Shown here piece by piece: positions 1 through 34,967 of a DNA stretch of 64,000 nt. Origin of the DNA: Plotosus lineatus. Lineage: Eukaryota > Chordata > Actinopteri > Siluriformes > Plotosidae. The position numbers and the translations under genes are program-made. Position 1 is the stretch's first letter. Every line of letters starts with the position of its first letter. A model generated the notes under the pieces. That model was not told where the DNA came from. It searched no databases and worked only from the letters and a program-made list of their open reading frames with translations. The stretch is from positions 18,815,001 to 18,879,000 of the forward strand of contig CM045733.1 of NCBI GenBank assembly GCA_024760905.1. Direction: 5' to 3'.

Positions 1-495
1 GCTGGCTTCTCATCTAATAAGTTGCCCCAAAAGATCTCACTTGAATTTCTGCAAGATCTGTTGCTTATAGAGAGACTGCATCTCATGACTTTTGCTAGCG
101 ATTCTGTAGCTTGTAGTAAAAGCCATGAGCTCACCTAATATTTGTAGAAACCTCACATATCAGCTCTAGTACTAAACAGATACGTTAACATGTCAGCATA
201 AAAGCAGCAGACCTCACCTCAGTGTGAAAGCTGACATATTGCATCTCTTTCCTGCTTCTAAACCAGTTTATATCAGTCGCATTTTAGTGCTTCTCATCAC
301 AGCTTTTGTGCAGTGTTCCTCTGTGGTACTTAAACTAACTAAATAAATATATTCTCATCTGTATATGCATGTATGAGCAAGAGTGTGTGTGTTTATGTAT
401 CCGGCCTATCTATATAAATAGAACTTATCTGCTGCTATGGAGGCACTTGTGTGTATGTCTATATGTCTATATATAATATATATAGTACATACATA

Positions 496-712
496 CAGGG
501 ATCCCTCGCTACTTTGTTTCAATTCATGTGGCTTCAGTGCATCTCAGGTTTTTTTATTTATTTATTTATTTTTTATATTCATCAAGTAGGAAATTAAGGA
601 AGAATAGGGGGAAAAGTTAAGGAAGATGCCGCTAAAACAAGGCCAATTATGCAAAAAACCAACAACCCCCCTCCCCCCCCCCACCTAAACAAACAAAAAA
701 CAACCAAAACCA
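496..712 (-). mobile_element. CAGGGATCCCTC-type MITE, truncated
   Basis: Starts with CAGGGATCCCTCGCTACT after a TA dinucleotide. It continues with the CTTCAGTGCATC motif and the AAGGCCAATTATGCAAAA motif shared with other copies in the window. The other terminal repeat is missing. The TIR style resembles Tigger/pogo-derived MITEs; this class assignment is inference. Confidence 0.65.
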
Positions 713-736
713 TAGATTGATTATATTGTAAATATT

Positions 737-796
737 ATTATTATTATTATTATTTTGTTATTATTAATAATAATAGTAATAATAATAATAGTAGTA

Positions 797-836
<40 letters not shown>
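737..836. repeat. Trinucleotide microsatellite (TTA/TAA/TAG)n
   Basis: Runs of ATT, then AAT with a few AGT units, then a long AAT block are visible. A polarity switch near 757-762 makes the two halves partly complementary. Confidence 0.9.
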
Positions 837-979
837 GCACTCCATGAATGCTATTTTTCAACAGCTGAAATAAAGTTGGTTGGGAAGTAGAGCTTGAACC
901 TTTCTAAAAAAACACAGGTGATGGTGCACCAGCTGGGAGAATGAAGGCTCAGGCTCAGTCTCACCCAAAATCCCTGCTA

Positions 980-1230
980 TTGTTTGAAACATGTGCAACT
1001 CACCTCTGTTCATGTGCCATCCCCGTGTGGGTTAAATTTTAGAGCTCAAATGACCGACATGTAACCAAGAGAATCCGGTCATTTTTCAAAACAAAAGATT
1101 TTTCAAAATAGATTGTTCAGACTCAAATGATGAATAAAACGGAAATAATGAATTATTACTTCTGCAGACCGGTACCAATTGAGCCGGAGACCGGTATCAG
1201 CCTGCAGATTGGTGGTGGGGACCCCGCCCT
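980..1230. mobile_element. hAT-like MITE fragment
   Basis: The GACCGGTACC...GACCGGTATC...GGTGGTGGGGACCCC end (1168-1226) looks like the terminal region of vertebrate Charlie-type hAT repeats. No opposite end or target duplication was found. Confidence 0.4.
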
Positions 1231-1618
1231 AAACCATAGGGAACACAGTGAGGGCGCCACTGCCGCTACTGTAGCGGATGCGCAATTACACTAGGTGGTA
1301 GTGGCACTGTTCCCTATGGTGTAGGAAAAATCCGGGCAAATGATATGAAGTGCACTTAAACACCATTTATAATCATGCAAGAAATGTTTTTTTACCCTTT
1401 CTATAGGGGCATCACATAAAATAATTGAGATGCACTGCACAAGACGTTCTCGGAGCACGGAAGAATACAAGGCTAATTGGCCCGGAAAAGCCATTTCCCC
1501 AGAAAAGCTCCTAAGTTGAACATTTGCTCGTTGGATGGGGCAGATTTTTGGTGGGATCGAAGCTTATCATGGAAAATTCATAATAAAAGACACACAAAAT
1601 GGTACCTTGACTTATGAC

Positions 1619-1625
<7 letters not shown>

Positions 1626-1676
<51 letters not shown>
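1626..1676. repeat. (AT)n microsatellite
   Basis: About 25 uninterrupted TA units follow GTGTGTGTA. Confidence 0.95.
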
Positions 1677-1680
<4 letters not shown>

Positions 1681-2194
1681 TCTGTCTCTGTGCAGTGGTA
1701 GCCACCCACCTTTTTTTGAACTACAACGCATGCACATTTGGGAGCAGTCTGACACACTAATGGAAAGGGCTATCCGCCTCCCCGTACAAATGATCCTACA
1801 GATGCCCGTGATTCGCTGGCGATCACTGTGAGTGACACAGAAATGAGTGTATGTCATCTCTCCCTCTCCTGAGAGCTCAGCCAATTAGCTCCCATGGATA
1901 CCCATTTAAGGATGGCTGTGGCATTAATCTGGATTCAAACTTGTGATCTCCTGGTTAATAGTCGCACACCTTATCGATGCGCCACTTTTGCGAATGTAAT
2001 TAATAATTTTTGTACAAACTTTCTTTTATATGGCTCAAGATTGTGGATGAAGTTTATCATCTCAGGTTACTTATTGAATCGTGATATTTACAGGATTGGA
2101 ATCCAATTCAAATTGTCACCCTGGAATCATGTCATTGTGGCAGCTGTAGTCTGGTTAGAGATGGCTGTAGGACTGAAAGGTTGCTGGTTTGGTT

Positions 2195-2395
2195 CCTGAG
2201 TGTGGCAGTGGGGGAGTGAGCAGCACCTTGCCTTCCTCCATGTAAATGGCTGAAGAGCTCTTGAGCAAAGCACTTAACCCCCAACTGCTCTCCGAGTTCT
2301 CCCAATGTGTATAGCAGCCCACTGCTCTGTGTGCTCACTTTGGATGGGTTAAATGCAGAGTAAATAATTTTCCTTTCGGGATAATACAGTATATA
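2195..2395 (+). repeat. SINE-like fragment, family 2
   Basis: Contains the CTCTTGAGCAAAGCACTTAA-type core shared with the copies at 34968 and 61344, but lacks a clear tRNA-like head. Confidence 0.4.
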
Positions 2396-2505
2396 AAATA
2401 TTTTGGAAAAAAAAAAATCCAAATTGTATTGGGTGATGTTTGTTGATTCTCATCCCTACCTGTTCACTTAATGAAGATACTCTTCCTTTCGGTTTTTTTC
2501 CCTTT

Positions 2506-2820
2506 TTCAGATATCGCCACAGTGAATCATGATTTGCACATTTGATTTGGCATAGGTTTTTACATCAGATACCCTTCCTGACACAACCCTTTTGCAAGGG
2601 GCGGAAACACGCTGATGGCGATGCAGCCTACTCTTTACGAAAGTCAGCAATGGTTCTTTTACATGAACCTCTCACCATAGACAGTGAGAGACATGGCTGG
2701 CCTTTGATAACCTGGTTATCTGTACTGGGGGGGACAGGGACAACTTGTGGTGAGTGGGAATCGAACCCCCAACCTTAGGGTCAGCGATCTAGCACCATTT
2801 ACCACCAGACCACCACTGCC
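2506..2820 (-). mobile_element. tRNA-derived SINE, family 1, old copy
   Basis: On the minus strand it reads a tRNA-like head ending near 2820, a B-box-like stretch around 2755-2775, the body (GACTTTCGTAAAGAGTA) and a tail resembling the RTE LINE 3' end. It is diverged compared with the copies at 33525 or 61663, so it is an older insertion. Confidence 0.8.
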
Positions 2821-3921
2821 TTCATGAAGATACTCATGTACTCTTTTATTCAAGTAGCAGTGAAATTTCTTAGCTATTTTCCTAATATTCAAATCAGCTC
2901 AGAACTTTGTGGTTTTCTGTTTATATTTTTAAGCAAACAAATGTGTCATTCATTCGTTAGGCATGTTTAGTCTAGAGTCGCAGTGATATTAACAGATTTA
3001 ATGATACAGATGTTTATAGCTGAGCAGAGTGCTGTAGTCATGGAATATAGCTTGGATGGTTCTCCGGTGTCCTGTCAGATGTTTGTGTGTCCACTTTAGG
3101 AAACCTAATAAGGCGGCAGTGTCGCAGAGCTTATGCTGATTGGTTGTTGTCACTGACTTGTGACACTACAGGTGACAATAAAAGATTCATTATTCATAAA
3201 ACTGAATCCTAATAATGGAGGCTCATACACCACTGTGCAGACTTGCAGTGGAAAAAACTCCAGACAATCTGATGACTAGAACACAGACAAACATGAACTT
3301 GTTAAACAGTTCTTTCACTAAATTTTCACTTTCAATACTTATACTAAATATACTACAACGACGTACTTAAAAGGTGATAATAAAAGCCCATCACACGGAC
3401 ACCCACGATAGCTCAAAGAGGAACATCCCACAGTTTAGATGTAGAAAACAGTTCTCATCCCCCGTCCCCATCCTCGTCCCTTCAAAGACATGGTTTAGCA
3501 ACAATAGTTGAGGTGAGGGGTCACAGCTTTTTATATGGTTGAAAAATTGTTTGACCACTGTGAACTTCGTATGGTGCTACTGGTGCTTGTCAATGTTCAC
3601 ACGTTGCTCATGGTTGCCATACAATGCTGGCGATGGTGTCACATCGCCACTCAGCAATGACGTGGTTCTGCTTCCCGCAGAAATGCGGCGTAAAAATCAA
3701 ACATGGACAAATTTCACGCGAGTCCTGTGGAAGGCTCCTGCACTGATAGTTTTCTGTGGCAACTTGCGATACACATGACGACAATAATGTGTTGCTCTGC
3801 AGATGCATTTCTGTAAACCTTCATGAGTCAAGGTGTGTTGGTGAGAAAGGGGCTGAAAGTATAGTGGAAATCGGGTAGTGAAAGGAAAGGCACTGAAAAG
3901 CAACCAAGGCTCAGACACCTA

Positions 3922-4097
3922 TTTGCCATTTGGCAGACATTCTTATCCAGAGTGACTTACATTAATATCGCTGAGCAGTTGAGAGTTAAGGATCTTGCTT
4001 AAGGCCCCAACAGTGGTGGCTCAGTAGTGGTAGTGGGGCTAGAACCCCCAACTTTGTGATCAGAAATCCAGAGCCTTAACCATTGAGCCACCCCTTC
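3922..4097 (-). mobile_element. tRNA-derived SINE, family 2
   Basis: Minus-strand order: tRNA-like head (complement near 4020-4095), an AAGGCCCTTAA-like core, then the tail matching CTGGATAAGAGCATCTGCCA. Same family as 20545, 34968 and 61344. Confidence 0.65.
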
Positions 4098-4380
4098 CCT
4101 CAATAGAAGTGACTATCTGCAGCTCTGCTCTTGCACAATCCACGAATCTGTATTGTTCAGTGAATTGTTTGAGAGCGTCTTATTATTGGGTGGAATGGGG
4201 CGTTGTTGGGGCAGCAGCAGTGTGACTGTTGAATCACATGCGAAACGACTTACAAGCGCAGTACTGTTAATGCAGTTTTAAAGGATCCAAACACACTGAT
4301 AAACAAAGAGGTTTAACGTTTCACACTGAGCAACAAAAGGTTTAAGGTTAAATGATTCCTTAGTATCTTGTTATACATGA

Positions 4381-4725
4381 CAGGGATCCCTCACTTTCCG
4401 CGGTTAATGGGGATCGAGACCTCCTGCGACCGCTGATTTCCATGAAGTAGGATCGACCCCCCTGACTGACGTATGCGTACATGTATATGTGTATATAATA
4501 TCACTCAATACATATTCAAAGCTATAAATGCTTATAATAACAATTAAATATTCAAAAATAATTCAAAAGATGTAAATAACATGTAAATATACACACATAC
4601 AGACACGCACACTCGCACAGATGCACATTTTTCCTTATTTTTTTATTTTTCAATGAATATTTTTGAAAAACCCACAATGCACTTAAGCCGCAGAAACTGA
4701 AGCACGAAGTAGTGAAGGATCACTG
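4381..4725 (+). mobile_element. CAGGGATCCCTC-type MITE, near full length
   Basis: Begins CAGGGATCCCTCACTTTCCG and ends GAAGGATCACTG followed by TA. The interior holds the tropical-fish-style ATACATATT...ATAAATGCTTATAA block and the ACTGAAGC end seen in other copies. The CCGCGGTTAATGGGG end resembles Tigger MITEs. Confidence 0.75.
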
Positions 4726-5445
4726 TATATTATTTGCTTGAAACGATACCAAGCAAACATTCAAAATATTTATTTGGTGCACCCTTTCTCATTCATAAAG
4801 CACATTTACAATGATTAATCAATTGTAAACAACTTCACCTAATAATGAAAAATTAAATATACATTTCATTTAATATAAATATAATTTCTGCACTCTTGGT
4901 TATGAATTTTTGGGGGATTTTTTCCCCTCTCAATGCGTCTCAGACCCTATTTGTACGTGACTGTTTGCATTTTGAGTATCAGGATTGTATTGAGATTGAA
5001 AAGCGTGTTGAAACCCATTTGCTTCACGTCTTATTAAATTTCTCCCAGCCACATGCTCGTGCTGTATTATAAAACAAGCACACATAGCCCATGATTGCTG
5101 ACATCATCACTTTGACTCTGCACTTAAAGATTCCATGCAAAAGCAGCTACATTTTTGCATTCAACAGCTGGAAATGACAAACGTTCTGAGGTGTTTGTGG
5201 TGAAGTCTTATTTGCATGCTGTTTGTGTGATATCAGTCTGATTTTTAGAGGAATTTGATTACAGGTGTAAACACGTGTGATTTTGCGTTCTCCTGCCAGG
5301 TGCGGGGTGTCACATGCCGTGGAACGTTTTAATTAATAAACAAACCATACCTAGAGAATAGATGTTATCCTGATACTAAATGATAAAGATAATTAAAGTC
5401 TCCTTTCCCCCTGTATTTTAAGGTGATTGACGGACACACTGCATG

Positions 5446-28331
<22,886 letters not shown>

Positions 28332-29700
28332 TACACAGCTGTTCTGTTGCTCTGAGCCAGGTGAGAACAAATTGCACTGAATGGGTGTGTGGCTTCACGG
28401 CGGCCTCAGGATCAGTTCTGCCTGCTTTACTTAATCATCAGGATAAACCGTAACACAAACCGAAAAAGTCTTCAGAAGAATCTGAGATTGGGATGTAAAG
28501 GCTTTTCTACCATCTGTTCTCATTTTCTCTCTTGTTTTCCCCTCTTTCCTTTTCTTCCTCTCTGTGTAGGTCTGATTTGCTGCTGTGTCTGTCAGCAGTG
28601 CCAGCATTCCGACGTTACTAAAACCTAACATCGAATGGACTTTCCTGTGTGGTGATGCCCCTTTAAAGAAACCAACCGACAGATTCAAGGCTACAGTATC
28701 ATATTTTTTGCACATAAATAACCATCAACACTTTCCAGAGTTGCAAGAAAGATTTTTACTTATAAATATATAAATATATATTCTAACTGTATGCAACTAA
28801 AATAAACCGATAATTAAGTGGTTAAATGAATAAAGTCCTAAAAGAATTAAAAAAAACGCAGAGCCTACACACAGTGTTATTGCCAACGGAGTCAGCCACC
28901 GTTGGAAAAGTAAGGAGCGTGTGTCGAACCTGACTGTGCACGTTGCCATGGCAATTACAATGATGCGATATTTATAAGCACCACTATTTTAGCCAGTGAT
29001 GAGAGGAAGTCCAAAGACACCTATATAGTCCATTTCGTACAGCTAACTTTGCTCCTTGGTTTCTGTGCATTTCTTTCTGTAGATTTTGTCTTTTGTAACT
29101 TTTTTTTTCCATCCTTATTTTCCTTCTTTCTGCATTTTGTCTTTTAAAAAGTTACTAGTTTTTGCTCTGCCAAGATGGTATATCACATGAACTATTGATG
29201 AGTTTTATCTTTAGGAAAACCTGTGGATACATGTATGTGTAAAAAATTAAAAAAATATAATGATTTCTGTCACTATTATGTTGTTGTTAGCCTCAAATGC
29301 CTTCAGATATGTATTTAGATCTTTTTTCCCCCTTCCAGGTAAAAAAAATCTTTATCTATCTCTCATAACAGGTTTCTTGTCTTGTTTACAGAGACATTTG
29401 TACAGTGTGGGGTGCTCACAAGGGGGCACTGTTGAAAGGGACTTTCATGCTTCACTTTAAAACAGTGACTTGTAATAAATCAGCTTTGCATCCTGTGATC
29501 TTTCATATTTCGAACATAAAGTCCAATCCTCTACAGAATCCCACTTAACTCATAGTGAGAATATTTTAAAGAATTGAGGGTAACACTGTCTATGAAGCTG
29601 ATATTTATAAATGATTATAACTCTGCTTCTAATTATCTGTCTGTTGGTAATTTTTTGTTCAATCTCTTCTAATAAAGCCTCATAAAGAGGTAATGTTCAA
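28332..29700 (+). other. rap1b: rap1b 3'UTR, with an intron inside it
   Basis: A consensus donor (CCAG/GTGAG) lies after 28360, only 29 nt past the stop. A strong pyrimidine tract ends in an acceptor before 28570, giving a 209-bp 3'UTR intron (28361-28569). The last junction is closer to the stop than the roughly 50-nt NMD limit, so the transcript should be stable. AATAAA signals occur at 28801, 28829, 29474, 29671 and 31067; which one is used cannot be told from sequence, so the end given is approximate. Confidence 0.6.
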
Positions 29701-31270
29701 TACATAATTCTTTGACTCACAAACGCTGAAATGCAAGTGCTGCTGTCTTTCAAAATGCCACGTGGTTTAATACACCGGCTCTAACTGTTCATATCTGTGA
29801 ATATTTAAATCATCTGTAACATTTATTTTTAATTATTTAAATATAAAATCTCTTCAACGTAATTTAATTTTAATTTTATGTGAAACACTGATTAGTGGCA
29901 GTGTTTACTGTTTCATAATTACTAAATAGTCGCTCATAGGTAAGTACTAGTTAAAGGTTATTCTGTCTCCTTCATGGCATTATAATGAACAGCGACCCTT
30001 GCATTACAGTCTGATTACGATTCTTAAGGAATTACTTGTGGACCATTTATTCCGGCTGTATGGTGCATCATTAGAGTTTCTACACATATTACAGGAAACC
30101 TTTACCAACTTATAGAATTATGAGCATAGTTATGGTTTTATAAAACGCAGCTTCATCTGAAGTTAATAAATTGCATTTTTAATAGAAACGTATTCAATAA
30201 TAGTGTCTGCACTGCGGTTACTTATGTTCTCTCCATGTAATTCGCCCTGACCTTCCTCTTGCCTGCCAATGCAACTGATCATTTTCGATCTTGACCGTAA
30301 AGGATTTAAAAAAAAAAAAATCAACAAAAAAAACTTGCTTGTTAGTGACTGTTTCACTTTTGTGAAACCCGATTTGAACTGTTTTGTCTGCATTCCTGTG
30401 GGAATTACTGTCATGAATGTTGGGGTGGGGACGCTGTTTCTGAGCACGGGGAAAGGGAACAAGAGATTTTTTATTTTTCAAAACCATCTTGTTATAAGTG
30501 CTCTCATATGAGGCGTCCATAAAGCATTCATGAAATTTAGATGAACTGAGTGGTGCAATCATTCAAAAATGGTCATCTAATTGAGCTGCATAAGATCTTT
30601 TATTCTGTAACAGGCCTCTAAATCTGTCACAGCATTAAAATTCATGTATTTTGACTCGACATACTCAAACATGGATGTTTTATGCATGCTTTATGGAAGC
30701 TCATTAAAAAAAATCAACTAAGCAATGATGAACCAGTGATGGTTAGCACTGAGGTTATATTCTATTGATTCTGTAAACATATTGCCTTGTTGGAATTCTG
30801 TTTAAAAAAAAAAAAAAATAAGAAAGAAAAACTCTTGGTGAGGTTGAACATGTGACAGAGCCACAGTATTTGAAATAAAATCAAGTTGGGGAATAGGGTG
30901 GAGGAGTGTAGGTGGGTGGCCAAATGTAAACATAAAAGCCTTAATGGAAGTGTTGCAATTTTGTATAATCGAGCATCTTTAGTTCAATCAATGGGATTGC
31001 CATGCAAGGGCTTGCAAAAAGCCAGCTCTGCCACTTGATTGTGTATTGTTTCACAGTTCTTCTGTCAATAAAATCAGTTTAATGTTTGCTCTAAGGATAT
31101 TTGTTTAAGAATGTTTCTAGGTATGAGTGAACATGAAAATAACTAACAAACTAAGAAATTGTAAGTTTGAACGAACTGGGTATAGTGGGGAAATCACAAG
31201 ATAACCTTACTCATTATAATTTTGTTTTCTGTGTGAACATTCTCAATGTTCATCTATTAAAGCAACTTGG
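29701..31270. other. Region after rap1b with no recognised feature
   Basis: AT-rich unique-looking sequence. A possible distal rap1b polyadenylation signal is at 31067-31072. No exon or repeat family recognised. Confidence 0.5.
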
Positions 31271-31278
31271 GCATAGGG

Positions 31279-31851
31279 CAGTGCTTCTCAAATAGTGGTC
31301 CACACCCCCCCCCTTGGGGGGGGGGGGGGCGCATGGCATGATGCTGGGGGGAGGGGGGATGATGCCGGAGGGAGCGCGTATGACCCTGGGGAACATGCTT
31401 TTCTGGAATTGTGTATGAGAATTAAGTGTAATTGCCCATCCACTCCACTAGTTGGCAGTGGCGCTCTTATTGTAGCTATGGTGTAGCGTTTTTTTCGCCC
31501 GAGCAAACGATACGACGTGCAGTAAACAACCCCTCAAGACAATACGGAAACATTTCTAACAGGAACGAAGAGAAAGGTGGAGAGAGACGGAGATATTAAG
31601 ACGTAAATAAGTTGAATCAGTTTAAATTAGGATGTATTTTTTCAGGCACATTGGTGCACTTTTCAATTACACATTGAAAATAATAATGTTAATGAAGTTT
31701 TTCTTTATTGTAAGTTGAACTATTTCTCTTTTTTTGATGTTTTTAATGTTAATAAAGATACAATGTAATGCAGGGGTGTACTAATAATTTTATAGACAAA
31801 TGCTATTTATAGTCGCTGGGGGGGGGCACAGAAAACAATTGAGAAGCACTG
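31279..31851. mobile_element. hAT-type MITE with 8-bp target duplication
   Basis: CAGTGCTTCTCAAATAGTGG at the left and AATTGAGAAGCACTG at the right are inverted terminal repeats. Both sides carry the 8-bp direct repeat GCATAGGG (31271-31278 and 31852-31859), the hallmark of hAT elements. Length is 573 bp with no transposase. G-rich tracts sit near both ends. Confidence 0.92.
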
Positions 31852-31989
31852 GCATAGGGTCAAGTCAATTCAGATCATTACGGTTACCTCCACGTTTATA
31901 AGAATCTGATCCACTCAACATAATTTTAATTTTGCTTGGTAGTTTTTCCTCTTGAGATAAGAAAAAAGTAATGTTAGAAATTGGTGAAT

Positions 31990-32518
31990 TTGATATTAGA
32001 GTTTGGTGGCTATAGGATCTCTGCTTTTTGCAGATGATTGTCATATTGGCGTCATAAAACAGGGACCTGCAGCTCTCACTGTAGTGATTCCCACCAAGTG
32101 GCTGGGATGTGAATCAGCACCTCCAAGTCCGAGGCCATGGTTCGCAGTCGGAAAATGGTGGAATGCACCCTCCGGGTCTGGAATGAGATCCTACCCCAAG
32201 TGGAGGAGTTCAAGTATCGGGACCTTGTTCGAGTGAGTGAAGAATGGAATGGGAGATCAACAGGCGGATTGTGGCAGCCTCAGTTCTAAAACAGTTCTTA
32301 CCGGTTCGTTGTGGTGAAGAAGGGGCTGAGCCACAAGGCGGAGCTCTCGATTTACCAGTGAATCTCTATTCCAACCCTCACCTATGCTCATGAGCTTTGG
32401 GTCGTGATCAAAAGAACAAGATTGTGGCTACAAGCGGTTGAAATGAGCTTCCTCCGCCAGGTGTCGGGACTCTCCCTTACAGACAGAGTGAGAAGCAGTA
32501 ACGATATTGTTCAGAATT
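31990..32518 (+). mobile_element. Second non-LTR lineage: RT C-terminal fragment
   Basis: Decayed frames read FADDCHIG, then EEFKYRDL, SIPTLTYAHELWV and EMSFLRQVSGLSLTDRVRSS. This is the RT thumb and C-terminal region of a teleost non-LTR element different from the RTE copies elsewhere in the window. Multiple stops and frameshifts. Confidence 0.7.
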
Positions 32519-32535
32519 ACCTGCATTTATGTATA

Positions 32536-33111
32536 GCTCAACAATCCAGAGCAATGGAGAGTGTGGAAAAGAGGTCAAGAAGCGTGTGCAGGCAGGTTGG
32601 AATGGTTGGAGAAAAGTGTCCGGTGTGATGTGTGATAGGAGGGTATCGGCAAGAATGAAAGGAAAAGTGTACAAGACGGTGTTGAGGCCAGTGATGTTGT
32701 ATGGGTTAGAAACAGTGGCCCTGGGGAAAAGACAGGAGGCAGAGCTGGAGGTAGCAGAGATGAAAATGTTGAGGTTCTCTTTGGGAGTAACGAGGATGGA
32801 TAGGATTAGGAATGAGCACATCAGAGGGACAGCACATGTAAGACGTTTTGGAGACAAAGTCAGAGAGGCTAGCTTGAGATGGTTTGGACATGTACAGAGG
32901 AGGGATAGTGAGTATATTGGTCGTAGGATGCTGAGGCTGGAACTACCAGGCAAAAGACCTAGAGGAAGACCAAAGAGACGATTCATGGATGTGGTGAAGG
33001 AGGACATGAAGGTCGTTGGTGTAAGAGAAGAAGATGCAGAGGATAGGGTGAGATGGAGGCAGATGATTCGCTGTGGCGACCCCTGAAGGGAAAAGCCGAA
33101 AGGAAAAGAAG
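32536..33111 (+). mobile_element. RTE-type LINE, 5'-truncated insertion with 17-bp target duplication
   Basis: Direct repeats ACCTGCATTTATGTATA at 32519-32535 and 33112-33128 flank the last 576 bp of the RTE element. The end is GTGGCGACCCCTGAAGGG ... AAAGGAAAAGAAG. The C-terminal RT frame (32536-33086) is open to a stop. It landed inside the older LINE fragment. Confidence 0.95.
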
Positions 33112-33128
33112 ACCTGCATTTATGTATA

Positions 33129-33504
33129 ACCATTTTAATGTAGTCTGATACATTATGTGCTGCCTGACGCAAAAAGGTCTCGCACCTTACAGCACATAAT
33201 TGCTATGCCATAGTTTCAATAGACTTGAGCAACATACATTGATTTCCATGCAGTTTTGGCTTCATTTTCCATCATCAAGACGTCATTGAAAAATGAAGTC
33301 TTCTCTAGCACATCTCGAAAACTTGAGGTTCAAGGACATGATTCTGGGGTGCCAATACATTTGTGAAAATGAGTCCTCAGGGTGAACCATTCTTTCATTA
33401 TTTCAATCCCGTTTATATTCTTGACATCAGGGAAGGAAATGCCATTGATGTGATAACCTGCTCATTCAGTGCATTCAGGTCGTCAGCCGAGTTTAATTAT
33501 TGTC
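33129..33504. other. No recognised feature
   Basis: Unique-looking sequence between two retroposon insertions. No exon found. Confidence 0.4.
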
Positions 33505-33524
33505 ACATTAATGTTGCTGAGCCT

Positions 33525-33882
33525 GGGGCAGTGGTGGTCTAGTGGTATAGGGCGCTGGAGTGCTGATCCAAAGGTTGGGGGTTCGAGTCCCACTCTCCAC
33601 AAGGATGTCACTGCCCCCCCCCCCTCCCCCAGTGCGGCTAACTGGGTTATCAAAGGCGGGCCATGTCTCTCACTGTCTATGGTGTGAGGCATGTAAAAGA
33701 ACTATTGCTGACTTTCGTAAAGAGTAGCTGCAAAGTCATCAGTGTGTTTCTGTCCCTTGCTAAAAGGGTTGTGACAGGAAGGGCATCCGACGTAAAAACC
33801 TCTGCCAAATCAAACGTGCGAATCAGATGATTCGCTGTGGCGACTCCCGAGTAAAAAAGGGGAAAAGCTGAAAGGAAGACAG
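33525..33882 (+). mobile_element. tRNA-derived SINE, family 1, full length with 20-bp target duplication
   Basis: Direct repeats ACATTAATGTTGCTGAGCCT lie at 33505-33524 and 33883-33902. The copy shows a tRNA-like head with A box (TGGTCTAGTGGTATAGGGC) and B box (GGTTCGAGTCC), a body, and a 3' tail almost identical to the RTE LINE end (GATGATTCGCTGTGGCGAC at 33827-33845). Confidence 0.95.
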
Positions 33883-33902
33883 ACATTAATGTTGCTGAGC
33901 CT

Positions 33903-34965
33903 CGACCGGACTAACTGGAGCAACAATATCATGGAGTTTATATGCTGTGAAGAAGGCTAAACGCACCTCATGGAGGGGGGTGGGGGTGGGTATGCAACCT
34001 TTTTTATTCCAGTGGGCGCTCTGTGCACAAGGTCAGTCAATTTATTTTCACTGAGAATGCAAATTAATAATTTGTACAAGACATTGAACACTGGAACCCG
34101 TAAATATACACAGTGTATAATGTGTGCGAACTCCTAGGCTTGAGAATTCAACAAAAGCTGATCAGGGTCAGGTGTTTGCAAGCCTGAAGTCCAATACATG
34201 AGGCTTGATTTAATTTATAAAATTACATGGAGAGATAAATGAGGTAAAGAAACCTAGACAAACTGATCAAGTCTTGAAGGAATCACTGGAAATCGCTAAT
34301 AAACCTGCAGAACACTGAACAGGACGGGACACCAACAGAGGAAGCCACCTCTCTTGGGGGGGTTAAAGTTCATGCATCAAGTTTGTGAAATAGCATATTA
34401 CCATTTCAACAGTACTGGGAAAATGTGGCTTGAAAATGAACTATTAAAACATCACACCATTTGAAGTACATTGGAGGAAACATCATGGATTGGGATTGCT
34501 TTATTGTCCAGACAACCTGAGTCCTGAAGGAACCCCCGACACAGTTTAGTGTTTTCCCTGCTCTGTCACACACACTTCAAGATGTGAAGACCTATTAAGT
34601 AGCGAATGCCACTTACAACGCCACACGAGTTTTAGATTTGAGTTCAGTATTTGTATTTAATACTCATACCTGAGAAGTAAAGAGTGAAACGAGAGAAATC
34701 AGGGTGGTGGTTTTGCCATTGACCTGATTTGTCACACCTGACTGCACTTGAGTGGTAATTTGAGAAATGTTGTATTTGTGTTTACTGTCAATCATGTGAG
34801 GTTTTTTTTGGACTGGTTTTGGTTGAAGCCCGGCTGATTTTTTTTTTTTTACATTGTCCTGGACACCATTATGCCTCACTTATCAGAGAACAAATGACTT
34901 TAAACACTGTGTCTGTTGGATGGTGGCCAATGGGTTGTTGACCCACAATGATGAAATCACCAGTG
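33903..34965. other. No recognised feature
   Basis: No exon, tandem repeat or repeat family recognised; a short G-rich stretch lies near 33977. Confidence 0.4.
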
Positions 34966-34967
34966 GG

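Larger units (their letters stand above)
1..5422. other. Repeat-rich 5' flank or 5'UTR intron of rap1b; no exon seen
   Basis: No coding exon is recognisable. The stretch holds a TAA/TAG trinucleotide array (737-836), an AT array (1626-1676), hAT-like sequence (about 980-1230), a short inverted repeat (1233-1321), SINE pieces and two copies of the CAGGGATCCCTC MITE. The first rap1b coding exon opens with an acceptor at 5421-5422, so this is either intron or intergenic sequence. Confidence 0.6.

Noticed and set aside
1535..1884. Open frames of Ile-Tyr repeats; likewise the His-Thr and Cys-Val frames at 11986-12186 and 19205-19488
   Set aside because: They are read through AT and GT microsatellites and have no other support.
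33525..33600. tRNA genes at SINE heads (also 26046, 46381, 57029, 61663)
   Set aside because: The A and B boxes belong to SINE heads; each is joined to a SINE body and most have target duplications. No free-standing cloverleaf was found.
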